From Calcarisporiella thermophila CBS 279.70 (taxonomy: Eukaryota > Calcarisporiellomycota), in assembly GCF_041956535.1 (NCBI RefSeq), contig NW_027192201.1, positions 796,206 to 860,205 on the forward strand: a DNA stretch of 64,000 nucleotides, given 5' to 3'. This document shows, in pieces, positions 11,102-24,000 of this stretch; the first letter of the stretch is position 1, and each line of letters begins with the position of its first letter. The notes beneath the pieces are model-generated. The model searched no databases. It saw only the letters and a list, made by a program, of their open reading frames with translations, and was not told the origin of the DNA. Both the position numbers and the translations under genes were made by a program.

Positions 11102-12897
11102 ATGTCGTCAATAAATAATTCAATAGACTCCGATCAATGGCATGGACACTACCTTGACCAGTTTGTCCATGAATTTGGTACTTTTCCAGGGCCAGAACTC
11201 TTCAGACTCATCGGTAATGAAGAGAGGCGGAGATCAGAGGCTGAATCCGTGTGGAGCTCTGAGCTAAAAAACCCACCTAACTTAGACGATGACTTTGAAA
11301 TCTCAATCTTACAGATCTACTCAACTATCTCAAATAATTATGATAGAAGAGAAAATATAGAGAATATGAATGGTGATGGTTTAAGTGAGAAATCCATCCA
11401 TGCAGGAACGCAAGAAAAGGGCTCTATACTTCCTCAAATGCCGACACCTCCCGATGGAGGCTATGGATGGGTCATAGTAGTGATGACTTTTCTAGTGAAT
11501 TTTTCCATCTTTGGAGTGATATATAGCTGGGTAGGTGTTTCCTTCCCTCTGGATTCGACGCTATTTCTACGACTAATTGTCTACTCATTCTTCTCCACTC
11601 TTTTATCCCCAATAGGGCATATACCAGGATATATATATAAATAAAGTGTTTCACGGCAGATATTCTACTCTTGCTATATCCTTTGTCGGGTCTCTGGGGT
11701 CCTCTTTTCCCATCTCTATTGGTTTTCTCGTACAACCAATACTCGCCCGCATTGGAACACAATGGACACTTGCCATTGGAACTCTGTTAACAACCGTCTC
11801 TCTCATCCTCGCTTCTTTTGCAATCGAGGTAAGTGGCGCCATTTCTTTTTACTATAATATATACACATTCATAATACCTCAAATATTTTGGCTCTACTGT
11901 AGCTGTGGCATATCTTCCTCACTCAAGGCCTGCTTTTTGGTATCGGCGCATCTTTTGTGTGGTTCCCTTCCATTGTTTGCCTGCAACAATGGTTCTTGAA
12001 ACGACGTGGTGTTGCAACTGGAATTGCGATTGCGGGAAGTGGTATTGGCGGGTTGGCGCTTTCTCCGCTTGTCAGCACGGTCACTGCACAGTTTGACTAT
12101 CGCTGGTCACTACGGGTGCTTGCCCTTTTTGCCATTGTTCTGCTCACAATTGCAACAATATTCTTAAAGCCACTTTATATCGTTCCACCTCAGGTTCGAA
12201 ACCAAATGAAACCCAAGCTTATCGACTTTAAAATCATTACCCCTAAACTTCGCTTGTTAATGGTGGCTGGTTTCATCATCACCTTTGGATATCTTGCCCC
12301 TTTTTTCATGCTCAACACTTATGCCAGATTTATCGGCGTGAGCCCTAGCTTGGCTGCGACTACCTCCGGGATCATGAGCGGGGTAAATAGCGTGGCTAGA
12401 ATTTTACTCGGCTTGGCTGCAGATCGAATGTAAGCTGCACTAATTTTGCTGACTAGCCTTCCTCCTCCTCGGGTATTAACCCAAGTTGCTATCTTTTCTT
12501 TTGCTGTAGTGGCCGCATGAACACTATATTCTTATGTACTTTTATTGCTGGCCTTGTTACCATGATCATATGGCCCCTTGCCAAAACATTTGACACCCTA
12601 ATGGCCTTTGTTGTATTATACGGCTTTTTCGGGGGTGGCTACGTTTCTCTATTCCCGGCTACGATTGCAGACCTCGTCCCCTTAAAAGATATTGCTACTG
12701 CATCCGGCATGCTCTACTTATCGAGTTTATTTGGAAACTTATTTGGCACGCCCATTGCAGGGGCTTTGTTTGATGCCACAGGACGAAAGAGCTTCGTACC
12801 TCTTGCCGAATTTTGTGGTGCCGCAACTCTGCTGGGATCGCTAGTGATTCTGGCCGTGCGATTCTGGCTTAATCCAAACCCGCTGAAAAAAGTATAA
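11102..12897 (+). CDS. MFS transporter, monocarboxylate (MCT/MCH) type, copy 1
   Basis: This is a plasma- or internal-membrane transporter of the major facilitator superfamily, 518 residues. Exons are 11102-11530, 11616-11828, 11903-12429 and 12510-12897. A charged N-terminal tail of about 110 residues leads into the MCT-family signature PPDGGYGWVIVV at the start of helix 1, then YSWGIYQ. The central FLKRRGVATGIAIAGSG and the second-half GFFGGGYVSLFPATIADL segments are also typical. Twelve helices are expected. Substrate is not predictable: fungal members include riboflavin and carboxylate transporters as well as orphans. The next gene is a close paralogue in the same orientation with all three introns in the same places, so the pair arose by tandem duplication. 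Confidence 0.92.
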
Positions 12898-14634
12898 ATT
12901 CGGAAACTTGCCTACCAAGTTGTATATTTGCTTGCCCAAATTATTTGCTGAATGTATATAATTGTGGTATAAAAGTAGAATTTCTAGTTCATTCAGTATT
13001 TCCAAGTGTATACTTATTGTACCTTTTTGTAAGTTTTTTTCGAGCCCCTCTTATTTGACTCCTGTGCATTCGTGCATTAAAATTGACCATCATTTGATAT
13101 GAAGCGAGACGGAGCAAAGATGCAGAACGAGTGTATTGTAATTTGGATAAAGGTCGCTTACAAGGCCTTCACTGAATTTGGCATATTGCTTTATAGGTTG
13201 ACAAGCCTGTATTCTCTTGCTTGGCCTATGGAGCACCTATGTCATAATTTTAATATAATCACTATTCCATAGAGATCTTTTTTCCAATATAATGTTTCCT
13301 CTCCTTTTTCCATTCTATGCAAACTTGAGAGCCTTTATATTGTATGGTTCCTCCTACCCTTTACGTAATTGTGAATATTTTGTTACCGAACAAGAGTTAT
13401 TGCTGATCCGAAAGGGCTTTGCATCGAGGATACCCGTGGATAAGCTCCGGAAGTGGTCATTTTCTTATGACGAAGAGCTCGGCCCATAGTAAAAATGTAA
13501 ATCCATTGAGGCTGAATGTTAGTATGACGGCCAACCTCAATAGATTTTATTTTTATCGAATCGCTTAAACTCTTCTCCGATAAATCTTCAGCCGCACTAC
13601 AACATTGGTCTGAGGGTTCAGCAAAATTTTCTAGAGTTGCCTTCCCAGCTTCGCTTATATGACGTTACACTCAATAGCAGCTGGGATTACCAATCGGTTA
13701 TAAGTTTGGGATCGGTTAAAAGATAAATATCTAATTGACACTTTCGGCATAAAGATTGGCAAAAAACTTACAGTTCCAAACCATTAATTTTATTTATTAA
13801 AGTGAATATGCATCAATTATGTATGAAGCACCTATTGCGTCAACATGGGTTTAGAGAGGGGTATTTGGGGTAGGTTGAGAGGCGTCTATTCATTATATTT
13901 ACTATCATTCCATTGTTTATTTCGAGCAAAGGCAATTAAACTCAATGCTTTCCGGAAAGAGTCAAGGGTTTAGAGAAGATCGCACAGCAAACTCTTTGCG
14001 GGGAATTGAGTCAGTTAGACTATGTAGTAATTGCACAGCACAGTCCTGAGTGAAAAAGGTCCAATGGTTTCCAAATATTGAAATTTCAACAAAAGTGCAT
14101 CCTGTTATATCCATAAGATCATACTTACCGAACTGCCCTTATAGTCCGGAAGGTAAGCATATTCAAAATTTCTATATGCTTTTACAGGGTTATTTTTTTT
14201 TCCTCGGAGAGTTCTAGCCGCATTTTTTGTTCCCAGTTGTGAAGCTCCTCCCCAGCCGTTGCACTGTCATACTCAGATTGGCACAGGACATCGAAAATTG
14301 AACAGTTCTTAGCAAGCGGGTTGAATAAGAGTGTACTAATATTTCCCGGATCCCTTTTTCCCCGCTGAAAGTTGCAATTGTATGGCCTCATCAAAATAGA
14401 TGACTGCCAATCGGATTGCGGCCCAAATTGAACAATATATAAAAAGCAATACTCTCGCTGGTGCTTTTTCAGGAGTTTTCTCCACTCTTGTTCCTCATTT
14501 TATTTTTTTATATTATTATACACTTTTATTTTTTGTTATTCTTTTTGGCAATCACCTGCTAGCATTTGCATTGATATCACGATTTAAAATAAAGGAGGCA
14601 ATTGATTGCAAAACCTATAGTAGAAAAGGCTATT
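12898..14634. other. Intergenic region between the tandem transporters
   Basis: About 1.7 kb of AT-rich DNA. It contains a 65-codon plus-strand frame (13292-13489) and a 70-codon minus-strand frame (14182-14394), neither recognisable nor supported by splice context. A small hairpin at 13499-13547 is listed separately. An ATG at 14400 opens a frame that could supply an upstream exon for copy 2, but I could not place a convincing intron. Confidence 0.5.
13499..13547. repeat. 49-base fold-back hairpin
   Basis: Arms of 16 bases (13499-13514 and 13532-13547) are inverted copies with two mismatches. Read on the minus strand both mismatches become G-U wobbles, so an RNA from that strand would fold into a nearly continuous stem with a 17-base loop. 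It could be a processed or terminator-like structure, or chance. Confidence 0.45.
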
Positions 14635-16411
14635 ATGCGTCCTCTCTCATTCCATTCACAGACACAACAGGATGATCACCCCTCACACCGATATGCACTT
14701 GAGCAGGGGATTGTCCCGGGTACGGAGCTCTTCGTCTACCGGCAGGAGGAAGCAGACCAAGAAGCAGAGCTCGAGGCTGCCTGGGATTCGGAGTCACCCA
14801 AATTTCAGACATTAGGATCTGCAGAGAGAAGTGATAAAACACTCGTTGGCAGGAAGAGTATGCATGAGGAAGCCAATGAAGTGAGTGACAGCGACGCAAG
14901 GACGGTTTCTTCAAGGACGCAAGCCGAAGGCTCGATACCAATTGCATTGCCAACTCCCCCAGATGGCGGTTACGGATGGGTCGTGGTTGCATCAACATTT
15001 GTTGTAAATTTTACTGTTTTTGGCATTATGTATAGTTGGGTAGAGTATTTTAACTTTTTGTCTAATCTACATTCTGCTTAATATGCTTGTGAACTAACCC
15101 GTATCTCTTCCTTACTGCTTTCTCCTTCTTTAACCTAGGGTATATACCAGGAATTATATTTGACAAAAGTGTTTAAAGGGCAATATTCGACTCTCACTGT
15201 ATCGTTCATTGGTTCACTGGGGTCTTCGCTACTTTTCTCTCTCGGAACATTCATCCCACCTCTTGTCAGTCGTATCGGAACACGAGGTACCATGGTCATT
15301 GGCATGCTACTAACTACTATTTCTCAAATCCTCGCTTCTTTCGCTACCGAGGTTGATATACCAGTATTATTTGATGTGTTGAAGCAGTATCTGATTTTCT
15401 CATACTATATTGGTTGTCTCTACTGTAGCTCTGGCATATCTTTCTTACCCAAGGTTTTCTATTTGGAGTCGGAGCGTCATTAATCTGGTTCCCCGCCGTT
15501 ATCTGTCCCCAACAATGGTTCCAGAAGCATCGTGGTGTTGCGATTGGAATCTCAATTGCAGGTGGAGGTATCGGAGGCCTAGCCCTTTCTCCTCTCGTCA
15601 ACACGGTCATCTTACGGTACGACTACCGTTGGTCGTTACGTGTACTTGGGCTTCTTGCCTTGGTTCTTCTCTCACTGGCCACCATTTTCACAAAACCTTT
15701 CTATAAAACCTCCGGAAGCCATAAGCATGCGAAAGCCAATCCATTTGATTTTAAGATTCTGACTCCCAAGCTACGTCTCTTGATGCTTTGTGGTTTCTTT
15801 ATCACATTTGGATATCTTGCCCCCTTCTTTATGCTCAACACCTATGCCAAATTCATCGGGGTGAATCCCAGCTTGGCCGCAACCTCTACTGGGATCATGA
15901 GCGGGGTAAACAGTTTAGCTAGAATTTTGATTGGGTTAACGGCAGATCATTTGTAAGTTATATTATTGCCTCCGTGTTGAAGCAAAAGTGTTTATCCATA
16001 CTCACCCTCAATTTGATTATTAGTGGTCGTATCAATGTCATGTTCATCTGTACTCTGCTTGCTGGTGCTGTTACCATGATTGTTTGGCCTCTTGCGAAAT
16101 CGTTTGAAGTGATGATGGTCTTCGTGGTATTCTATGGATTCTTTGGAGGCGGTTTCATCTCCCTTTACCCAGCGGTCATCGCCGATCTTGTACCTCCAAA
16201 AGATATCGCCGATGCGGTGGGGATGATTTATTTTGTAAATCTGTTTGGCAATCTATTTGGCACACCTATTGCTGGGGCGCTATTCGATATAACGGGCCGT
16301 ACCAGTTTCGTCCCCCTTGCCGAGTTCTGCGGCGGCTTGACCTTGTTTTCATCCATTTTCATCCTAATACTGAGGATATGGATTGACCGGAACCCTCTAA
16401 AAAAGATTTGA
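14635..16411 (+). CDS. MFS transporter, monocarboxylate (MCT/MCH) type, copy 2
   Basis: Paralogue of the preceding transporter, 509 residues from the chosen start. Exons are 14635-15039, 15139-15351, 15429-15952 and 16024-16411. The start at 14635 (MRPLSFHSQ) was chosen because it aligns with the copy 1 N-terminus; an in-frame ATG at 14602 would add 11 residues. The signature PPDGGYGWVVVA, YSWGIYQ, the central HRGVAIGISIAGGG and GFFGGGFISLYPAVIADL match copy 1. The second intron has an unusual GTTGAT donor, yet it is the only junction that preserves the ATE/LWHIFLTQG reading shared with copy 1. The cytosolic tails differ most between the copies, which may mean different regulation or turnover. 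Confidence 0.9.
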
Positions 16412-17010
16412 AGGCCCGAGTACTATTCCTTAATACCTTGAATAATGCTGTATCCTAATTCCCCTATCAATATAACCATTTTGTATGAAGAAACAAATAG
16501 CTAAATAATAATCTTTTATCATCTTCAAAAAGAAGAAATTCTTTGGAAAAATATTAGATCCGAAATGGCAATTGATAAAATGGAGTGCAAGAGTGCACCT
16601 TGCTTATTATAAAGTAATAATTCTATTTTATGTGTGATTTAAAATTGTATTCTCTCGAGCTTATTTGTAACATTTCAATGCCATTCAGCAGGGTCGAGCG
16701 CCTCTTGGTCGACGTATAAAATAAGAAATATGACTCTTATTGGGCGATAATGGTGGTATAATATTGTATCGATATAAATAAACTAACTCACAGGTATTTA
16801 GCAGGTTTAAAATAGGACATCTTTTTCCTATGGAGAATATCATAGACCTAGTGCACTAACTCATTTTCTCTGGCAAACTTTCGAAATTTGCTATTCAATG
16901 TATAAGCCACTGACCAAGGCTGAAGCCGATTTTGTAGACTAGCCTTAAATCACAAGTGTCGTGCCATATATATCCCTTATGGACAGTGCCGTTATTTTTT
17001 GGATTTAGCT
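16412..17010. other. Intergenic region
   Basis: About 600 bases of AT-rich DNA between the second transporter and the J-protein gene. No coding or RNA gene is visible. Confidence 0.6.
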
Positions 17011-17727
17011 ATGATGCATTCGATTCATCATAAGGTCCTATTTAGAGCCTCACTTATTCGCCGCTCCTTTACCACCACTCATGATTCTCCGTTTGATGTG
17101 CTCCGACTTCCTCGTACAGCTTCCAATGCCGAGATTAAACGTCAATATCTAGAACTGGCAAAAGAGCTCCACCCTGATCGCCTCGGCCCGCAGGCAACGC
17201 GTGAGACTACGGAGCGCTTTCAAAAAGTTGTTAAAGCTTATGAGCTACTGAAACATCCTGGACGAAGGGAGCTCTATCTAAGGTGTGGCATCGGGTGGGA
17301 TCCTCCTTCTGTTAACCGCACCACGTCTCCCATGAGATCAGGTGGACGAGGTTACAGACCACCGCCCGGATTTGCATATGTGAATGAAAATTACCCTTCT
17401 GTCGATCCTAATGCTCCTAATCAGTACACATCCAATCCCACATTCATCACTCTTGTTGCCGCGGCAGCCGTACTAGGTGCTTTAATTCAATTTTATTGGC
17501 GTGTCGAATCAACTTCACAGTGGATGAAATCGAGTCAGCGGCAACATTTGGAGGCAGCAAAAAATTTGGCTCGAGCAAGGGAGGAAGCTAGGATATATGG
17601 GAGACAAAAAAAAATCGAGCAGTTATGGGAAGGGCGAATGCGAAGACATCGCGAGGAAAGCGAACGGCGTGCTTTAGAAAGGCATAATGTAGCCACAGAG
17701 GAAAGTAGACACACCTCAGCCAACTAA
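17011..17727 (+). CDS. Mitochondrial J-domain protein (JID1-like)
   Basis: This is an intronless 238-residue Hsp70 co-chaperone. The basic, hydroxylated N-terminus (about residues 1-25, LIRRSFTTT) reads as a mitochondrial presequence. The J domain occupies about residues 27-95, opening PFDVLRLPRTAS and carrying the diagnostic HPD tripeptide in ELHPDRLG. A single hydrophobic segment at about 150-168 (LVAAAAVLGALIQFYW) predicts one membrane span, followed by a highly charged C-terminal tail. J domain plus presequence plus late membrane span resembles yeast Jid1, an inner-membrane J-protein; that assignment is inference. ATG at 17011 is the first good start. Confidence 0.85.
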   Translation: MMHSIHHKVLFRASLIRRSFTTTHDSPFDVLRLPRTASNAEIKRQYLELAKELHPDRLGPQATRETTERFQKVVKAYELLKHPGRRELYLRCGIGWDPPSVNRTTSPMRSGGRGYRPPPGFAYVNENYPSVDPNAPNQYTSNPTFITLVAAAAVLGALIQFYWRVESTSQWMKSSQRQHLEAAKNLARAREEARIYGRQKKIEQLWEGRMRRHREESERRALERHNVATEESRHTSAN

Positions 17728-18080
17728 TTCGAGACCTCGTCAGGTTATAGCGATAGTGATTGGAATACTGGCCAAGATTTGAGAGCGTAATTTTTTGGAT
17801 GAAAAGGAGACAAGTTGACGAGACTTGTAAAACCTCTTTTGAACCGAGATTTTTGTTGAGATCTGTTGCAGATGGACTATGGCTCTAGTAGTTTTATCCG
17901 GACTCTACTACCAGTGAAGCGATTCCAGGATCTATTTTTCCTTGGATGGACTTTTTTTTCCTTCAAAAATGTCATATCAATGTGCTGTAAATATAGGCGC
18001 TACGTATTTATTCAATAATTGTTCTATTTGTAATTATGTCGTATATCAAAGAAAAAACTGATCTAAATCAGTGTAAATAT
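17728..18080. other. Intergenic region between convergent genes
   Basis: About 350 bases between the 3' ends of the J-protein and TPR genes. It is AT-rich and presumably both 3' untranslated regions. Nothing else is seen. Confidence 0.55.
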
Positions 18081-19602
18081 TTACGCACTTGAGCCTCCGC
18101 CCAGAGTTATATTTTCGTTTGATGGAGGGCCGAATGTCCATAACATCAGGCGCTCGACAAATTCTCCATCAAGCACGTCAGACTCTTCTGCAGCCTTGAT
18201 GAGGGACTCTTGTGTTGGCTTCCTCATGCGCCATTCTTTAAGCACTTGCTCCAACTCTTCACGGGCGTTCGACTCAACTCCGGACTTCTGCGCAAATTCA
18301 AGAGTTTGAGCGAGACATAATCGTACCTCCATATCCGCGCCTTTCTCTGCTGCCTTTACGCCACGGCGATAGTAATGCAAAGCATTGCGGATAAGGGCAG
18401 GAAGACTCTTTTGTGTAAGCTCTCCGAAGGGTAAGCGAGCTCGGATGAGGCAAATATCGCCAGTTTTTGCCAGAATAGATGCGTTTTCAGGTTCTTGTTC
18501 CAATGCCGTCTGATACGCCTTAGTCGCATAGGCATACAAGTTCCAAATGCGTATTCTTTCCTCCTCAGCTTGTTCTTTTCCTGAAATTCCTGCAAGCATC
18601 TGGGACCTTGCTTGCGCGTATGACACAAGAACATCCCCTTTGTCACACAGAGCCTCCACGTGTTTAGGATCCTTTGCAATACATTCTTCCAATTTCTCGA
18701 GTGCTTCTTCAAATAGTCTAGCATCGCATCGTGCTGTTTCTCTCCATGCACGTTCTGCCTGTGAGGAGAGGGCGGACGCCCATTGGAGTTGGATTTCAAT
18801 CGTTCTGCTCTCCTCTGCAAAAGTAAGAGCCTGCTGGATCTTGGAAATAGCTTCACGATAAAGACGAGATGCGTCTGGCTGAGGTTTAAGGTAGGCAAGG
18901 GATATGAGGGCGTTGATAGTAGCCAGTAGTGTGTCCACTAATATATCCTTTGTGATCTTCTCATCGTCCTCGTCCTCGTCTTCATCCCTTGGCTCTTCTC
19001 CATCTGGTTCACTCTCATTTACATTCTTTTCATTCTCTTCTTGCTGAGCTAACGTATTTTCTTGAAGCTTGAACACTTGTTCGAAAATGGTTGTTGCCTC
19101 CTGCAATATTCTTTCACTTTCCGACTCATTATCAACTAGCTCTGCCAAAGTCACAAGGGCCTGCGCGAGATTAAATAGAGTATCTGGATTATCCGGGGTG
19201 ATTGACAATGAGGCGCGGAACTTAGATACAGCCTGATCGACAAGAGCCAATCTTTGCGAGGAATCAGATGCCGAATGGAAGTCGTTTAATAAATAGAGAA
19301 CGCGTCCCCTGACGAAAATCGATTAGAATTAAGCAAACTTGAAATGTTAATGTGAATAGTACCAGTTATAAAGACAATCCCCGTCTTCCTTGTTTAGTTC
19401 GTGCGCTTTACCGTAGAATTGTGCGGCACGCTCATAGAAACGCTGAGCACGATCTCCGCTTCCCCCATAACGCTCTGCTTTATCTTCGAGGGCAATGCCC
19501 TCTAATTAAATAATTGAGATTCAACGTGTCCAAGTCTTGGTTCGTAAAAAAATATAACATACCCTCCATGTACTCATCGAATGTAGTTGGTTCTTTAGAC
19601 AT
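18081..19602 (-). CDS. TPR-repeat protein of uncertain function
   Basis: Three exons (19602-19563, 19501-19363, 19308-18081) encode 468 residues starting MSKEPTTFDEYMEEG. Helical repeats of TPR type are visible: NKEDGDCLYNWGRVLYLL, TPDNPDTLFNLAQALVTL, DPKHVEALCDKGDVL and EPENASILAKTGDIC each fit the 34-residue pattern. An acidic loop (DEDEDEDDE) at about residue 175 separates the halves. No catalytic domain, signal peptide or membrane span is seen, so it is probably a cytosolic or nuclear scaffold. A comparison with the fungal Ett1/Nro1 family would be worth making, but I cannot confirm it from the sequence. It shares a roughly 300-base divergent promoter with the SUR7-like gene. Confidence 0.85.
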
Positions 19603-19713
19603 AATGTGAATAGTGTTTTTTTCTGGTAGGTTTTCTCGACCTACATTCAAAACCCCCTTTTGTGACTGATAATACTAATTTTCGAGACTTGTTTGTTATT
19701 TGGGAGATTACAA

Positions 19714-19725
19714 AACCTAACCTAA
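19714..19725. promoter_or_regulatory. AACCTAACCTAA repeat motif in divergent promoter
   Basis: A tandem AACCTA unit (TTAGGTTAGGTT on the other strand) lies between the divergent TPR and SUR7-like genes, about 110 bases from one start codon and 175 from the other. The same motif occurs upstream of XRN1 and PRP5. It may be a transcription factor site; the factor is unknown. Confidence 0.45.
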
Positions 19726-19898
19726 TTATCCAAAATTTGTGCAATTAACTTTGTTAGGAAGGCAGGGTCTATCACCTCGATCGGCCCGAGCTGGTTTCTA
19801 TTAACATTGCTTCCTTCAACTCGCGACTTATGCATTTTATTTTTTTAGTTATTTAATTGTAATCTTACACCTCATTGTATATATAATTCTTACCAATT

Positions 19899-20823
19899 AT
19901 GTTTAATATTATGTTCCGCGCCGTAGGAATTCTCTCTACATTAGCAGGTGTTGTTTTCATACTTTTCATTGTAATTGGTTGCATTTCAAATAGACCTCTA
20001 TTGCCTGACATTTACTTCCTGGAGATACGACCTGCCAATTCCTCGGAATGGTACCGCTTCGGGTTATGGAATTCATGTATTTTCAATAGTTCTGGCGTTC
20101 TCTATTGCTTACCGCCACGAATCGGATATGCTGTTGGTGAGAACATGTAGTTTCTTTGATTGAGATTCATTAAAGGACTAATTGTGCTCGAGGTTAGATC
20201 CTAAGGCTCCATTTTACGGCCCTTTAAGTAAACAGCTTCAGAACGAAGGAGTGCTCGGGGCTCTTGGCTCGATTATTTCTGTGCTTTTCATTCCGGCCGC
20301 CCTACTCGCGCTAATTTCTCTCATTTGTGGAGTCTTGATGTTTTGTAGCCGAGAGTTTGGATTAATGGCTGTACTAGGAGCCCTTTTTGGCACTGGAATC
20401 ACCACGCTCGGATGGATTATAGCTGTTGTTTCCTATGATAAAGTCAAGTCTTTGCGCAAAATGCCCCAATATGAAGGCCTTCGAGTTTATTTTGGCCCGG
20501 CGACCTGGCTTTCGCTCGTCGCTATGTGTGTGCTTTTTTGTAGCAGTCTTTGTTTCCTTTTAGTGCTCGTGTGGCCTAATTTAAGCAGCAAGGGCGAGGT
20601 AGGGAAACTTAGGGCTAACCTTACAAGGCAAGAAAGGCAGGAAGTAGTGAGTTTTGACGACAAGGTATACGAGGAGAAAGTAGAGAGAGGAGTTGCTTCT
20701 GATAAGGAGTCTGTTAATTTCGAAAGTTCAGAATTCTCATCGTTTTCTTCCTCATCCTCTTCTTTTCGCTCCTCTTCCGCCTCCGTCTCATCCTCCTTTT
20801 ATTCCTCTTCATCCGTGGTATAA
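19899..20823 (+). CDS. SUR7/PalI-like four-helix membrane protein
   Basis: Two exons (19899-20136 and 20198-20823) encode 287 residues. Four hydrophobic segments are seen: one near the N-terminus (GVVFILFIVIGCI) and three clustered after residue 100. The extracellular loop holds FGLWNSC, which matches the Gly-Leu-Trp plus Cys signature of claudin-like SUR7/PalI proteins. Family members act at fungal plasma-membrane eisosomes or in ambient pH sensing (PalI/Rim9). The C-terminal tail is charged, then ends in a run of about 40 residues that are mostly serine. ATG at 19911 is an alternative start four codons downstream. The subfamily cannot be resolved by eye. Confidence 0.78.
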
Positions 20824-21063
20824 AAGAATTCTTTGGGCTCACTTGAATAACTTCGTGATCTTGTTATTATAGTTTACAACACTCTATTGTAGCTAATATA
20901 TAAATACTCTAATATACATGTCAAACGAAACTATTTCTTTCGGCTCCCTGGATCTTCAAGTAACTCAAATCTTACCATTTTCAAATAAAATCCAAATTAT
21001 TTATTCAAAAAAAAAAATTATATATCACATTTCGAAATAAAATATTACACCTATGCCATATTT

Positions 21064-24000
21064 TCACACTCCACCTCCCCTACGCCCTCTCTGTGGAGGA
21101 AAGCCTCCTCCATTTACTGGCCTCGGCCTTACATTGCTCGTGGATGCAGTAGGTCTGACTCCTCCGCGTCCTCCTCCACGCCCGCCAGAGCCACTTGGAC
21201 CAGGCCGAAAATGATCTCCACCATAGGGTCGCGGTGGCCTTCCAGGCCCTGGTGGATACATATGAGGTCTCGGCGAGCTATTATTCGCCGAGAAAGGAGG
21301 CCGTCCTACACGTGAATTAAACGGGGGTCGTGGTTGCACAGACTGTATAGGGTGAGGTTGCTGGAACCCACCAATTCCACCACCTCTGCCCGCACGTCCT
21401 CCTCTTCCAGCGCCTCGCATATTTGGATTCGGGTGGTGGTGAATCGGAGGTCTAGAATTTTTGTTCACTGTATTCCCACGATACTGCTGCTGTGTCAGAT
21501 TCAACACGGTATATGCAGGCACTCCCATTCCTCTGTACATGGAACATCTTCCGCCCAAGGTGGTTCCACCCATAAATGAATCGTCGAAAACAATTTCGAG
21601 CTGGCTGCCTTCCACGCCCACTACAGTGCCTTTGGTTGCGATGGGGACTACCCCCGAATCTATGACGGAGATGACTCGGTCACCAAGGGCAAAGTACTGG
21701 TCACGCAGGCGCGTTGGAGCATGTGAAGGCTTGAGTACAGCATGACGAGGAATGTTTTTGATAATCACTGTATGGTAGGTGGTCTCTTTACGCTGTAAAT
21801 CCGCGCATTTTTCTATCTTTGCAATTGAGGCCTATGAAAAGTGATATAGGTTGAAAACAATGAATATGTATGGGTGTGGCCTAGAAATGACGCTTTTACC
21901 TTATCCAACTGCACAGCATCCAAAGGTACTCTCTCCAACCCTGCTGCTTCCACTCCCTTAAGCCAGGCTCTGATTTCTTTAACCTTTTCAACTGCGTCGT
22001 GTGGGGGAGGTATCAGTGTCTCTGCCTGATAAAGATCATCGCGCATTCTCCGGTCAAGATTTGCAACAAATTCGGGGAACTTTTGTTTGTATTCTCGTAA
22101 AAGTGCAATTGCTTTATCACTATATTCCCATCCGTTTTCGGTTTTACGCGTATATCCAAGAACTTTTTGCTTTTTGGCCTCAAACTTCAAGTTCAGCCCC
22201 ACGTTAACGCGTTGATCTTGAGAAACTATGTGCAGAGATGCGGTCAGTTTACTAAGGGTCAGTGCATTGATGCCCAGCTGCTTTGCAACGACGAAGGACG
22301 GATAGTAACGGCATTCGCGTTCAAAACGCATTGCTATCTCCTGGCCAAAGGCTGGCTCATTATGTCTCGTTCCATTGGTTGTAACGATTAGCTTGATAGT
22401 CAGCGAGTTGTCTCCGTGATCGACTACTTCCGCAGGAGCACCATAATGCAATGCTCCCAAAAAGAATACATGTGTCCGAAGAGGAAATTCCTCGGTAATG
22501 GCCAGAGGAGGTCTTTCCATAAAACGTGGATCCTCGTATTCTACCTCAGCAACCGTGGTCTGAACCGCATACTCGACCTCTTCCTTACGGTCCCTCCACT
22601 CTTTCACCAGGCTACCGTCGTCCAGCCGCTTCAAGCCTTTCAACATAAGACAGTGTGCAACAATTTCCACAGGTCCAATGACAGTACCGAGACGCTTGCT
22701 GTATGCAGTCTCAATGTTCGCGGATCGACGTCGCCAGTTTTCACTCTTTTCTTCGGAATGCGCTGTGTACACAAGATTACCATCGTCTTTGACGAGCTCA
22801 TATCTTCCCATATCAGATGAGACAGCGATAACAAGTGCTTCCTGAAGGTAAGGCCAATTGATGTAAACCCGCTTATTTACTAATTCGTGGGCAACGTCTT
22901 CAGCAGATTGGTCCTCAAACCGGTTTTCAAGCGTGATAACCATAGTCTCATTCCTAAGGATATAGTTAGCGACTGATTTTGTGCATGTAAACTCTTCAAT
23001 ACTAACTTGCTCTCCTGCTGGAACACTTTTACGCCATGATATGCAAGTGCACCAGTGTGAGGAATAGTATGTAAGGTCGGGAATCCGGGAAGCGCGCTTG
23101 CTCCGAGTCGTGCTCCGTCACATAGACCACGTACGTAGGTGAGCCCTTCAGATAAAGTGGGCAAGTAGTATATTTCCTTTTTACAGCGACAGTTGACGAT
23201 GTCTAATGACCGTATTATTAATATAGTGTTAACTAAAACCCAATTGTCTCAAAAAAGCCAACCTGGAAAAACGCCTGGAAGTGACGAGGGATATTGTACA
23301 TCCTCCATTGTAGGGTCAAATTTGAAAACCAATGAATCTCCGAAACTATTTCGCTCCCTTTCCTCCGCCGTTAATTGATTCTCATGCCCTATAAGATTTT
23401 TCCAAATAAGTTACCAATTCTGCGTATGTATTGGCATGAGATCAGAGCCTACTTCTCATTGCTTTCAACAGTCGTCCTTCCTCGATGAATGGGATCTTTA
23501 CCACCGCTTCCCAATCCTGCTTTTTCCCGTTCATGTCAAGTTCGAATTCGAGCGGGTAAAAGTCGATGATAGGAGATGCAGGATCCGTCATTAAACTCTG
23601 TAATTAAAAAATAACGTGAGCAGTAGTTTAAATAAGAAAGTCGAGTATAAAACTGACTCTAAATGCCGGGGGAATCAAAGCTCCGCTCAATGAAGGCAAC
23701 ACCCCCATCAACTGCTCGAACGGTTTGAAGGGTTTACCATAGTCGAAAGATATTTCAAATCGATCCAAATTTCTTAAATCTAAATTGAAGAGATACCAGT
23801 TGAACAATCTGGTTGGACAGATTGAATATACAGAAACTTACCCGAGATCTTTGGTGAAAAATGGAACGGATAAAACCAACCCCATGATGCAACACCATTG
23901 TAATAATAGTGCAAAACCCATTGTAATCCTTCAAGATATGCTTTTACTATGCTGTCCATGTCCTCTTGTGAATCTATATCGAGACGCATTTTCTCCTAGA

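Noticed and set aside
13292-13489. 65-codon plus-strand frame between the transporters
   Set aside because: No similarity I recognise and no supporting exons; kept only as a note.
14182-14394. 70-codon minus-strand frame starting next to the second transporter
   Set aside because: Short and unrecognised; could be a fragment but nothing supports expression.
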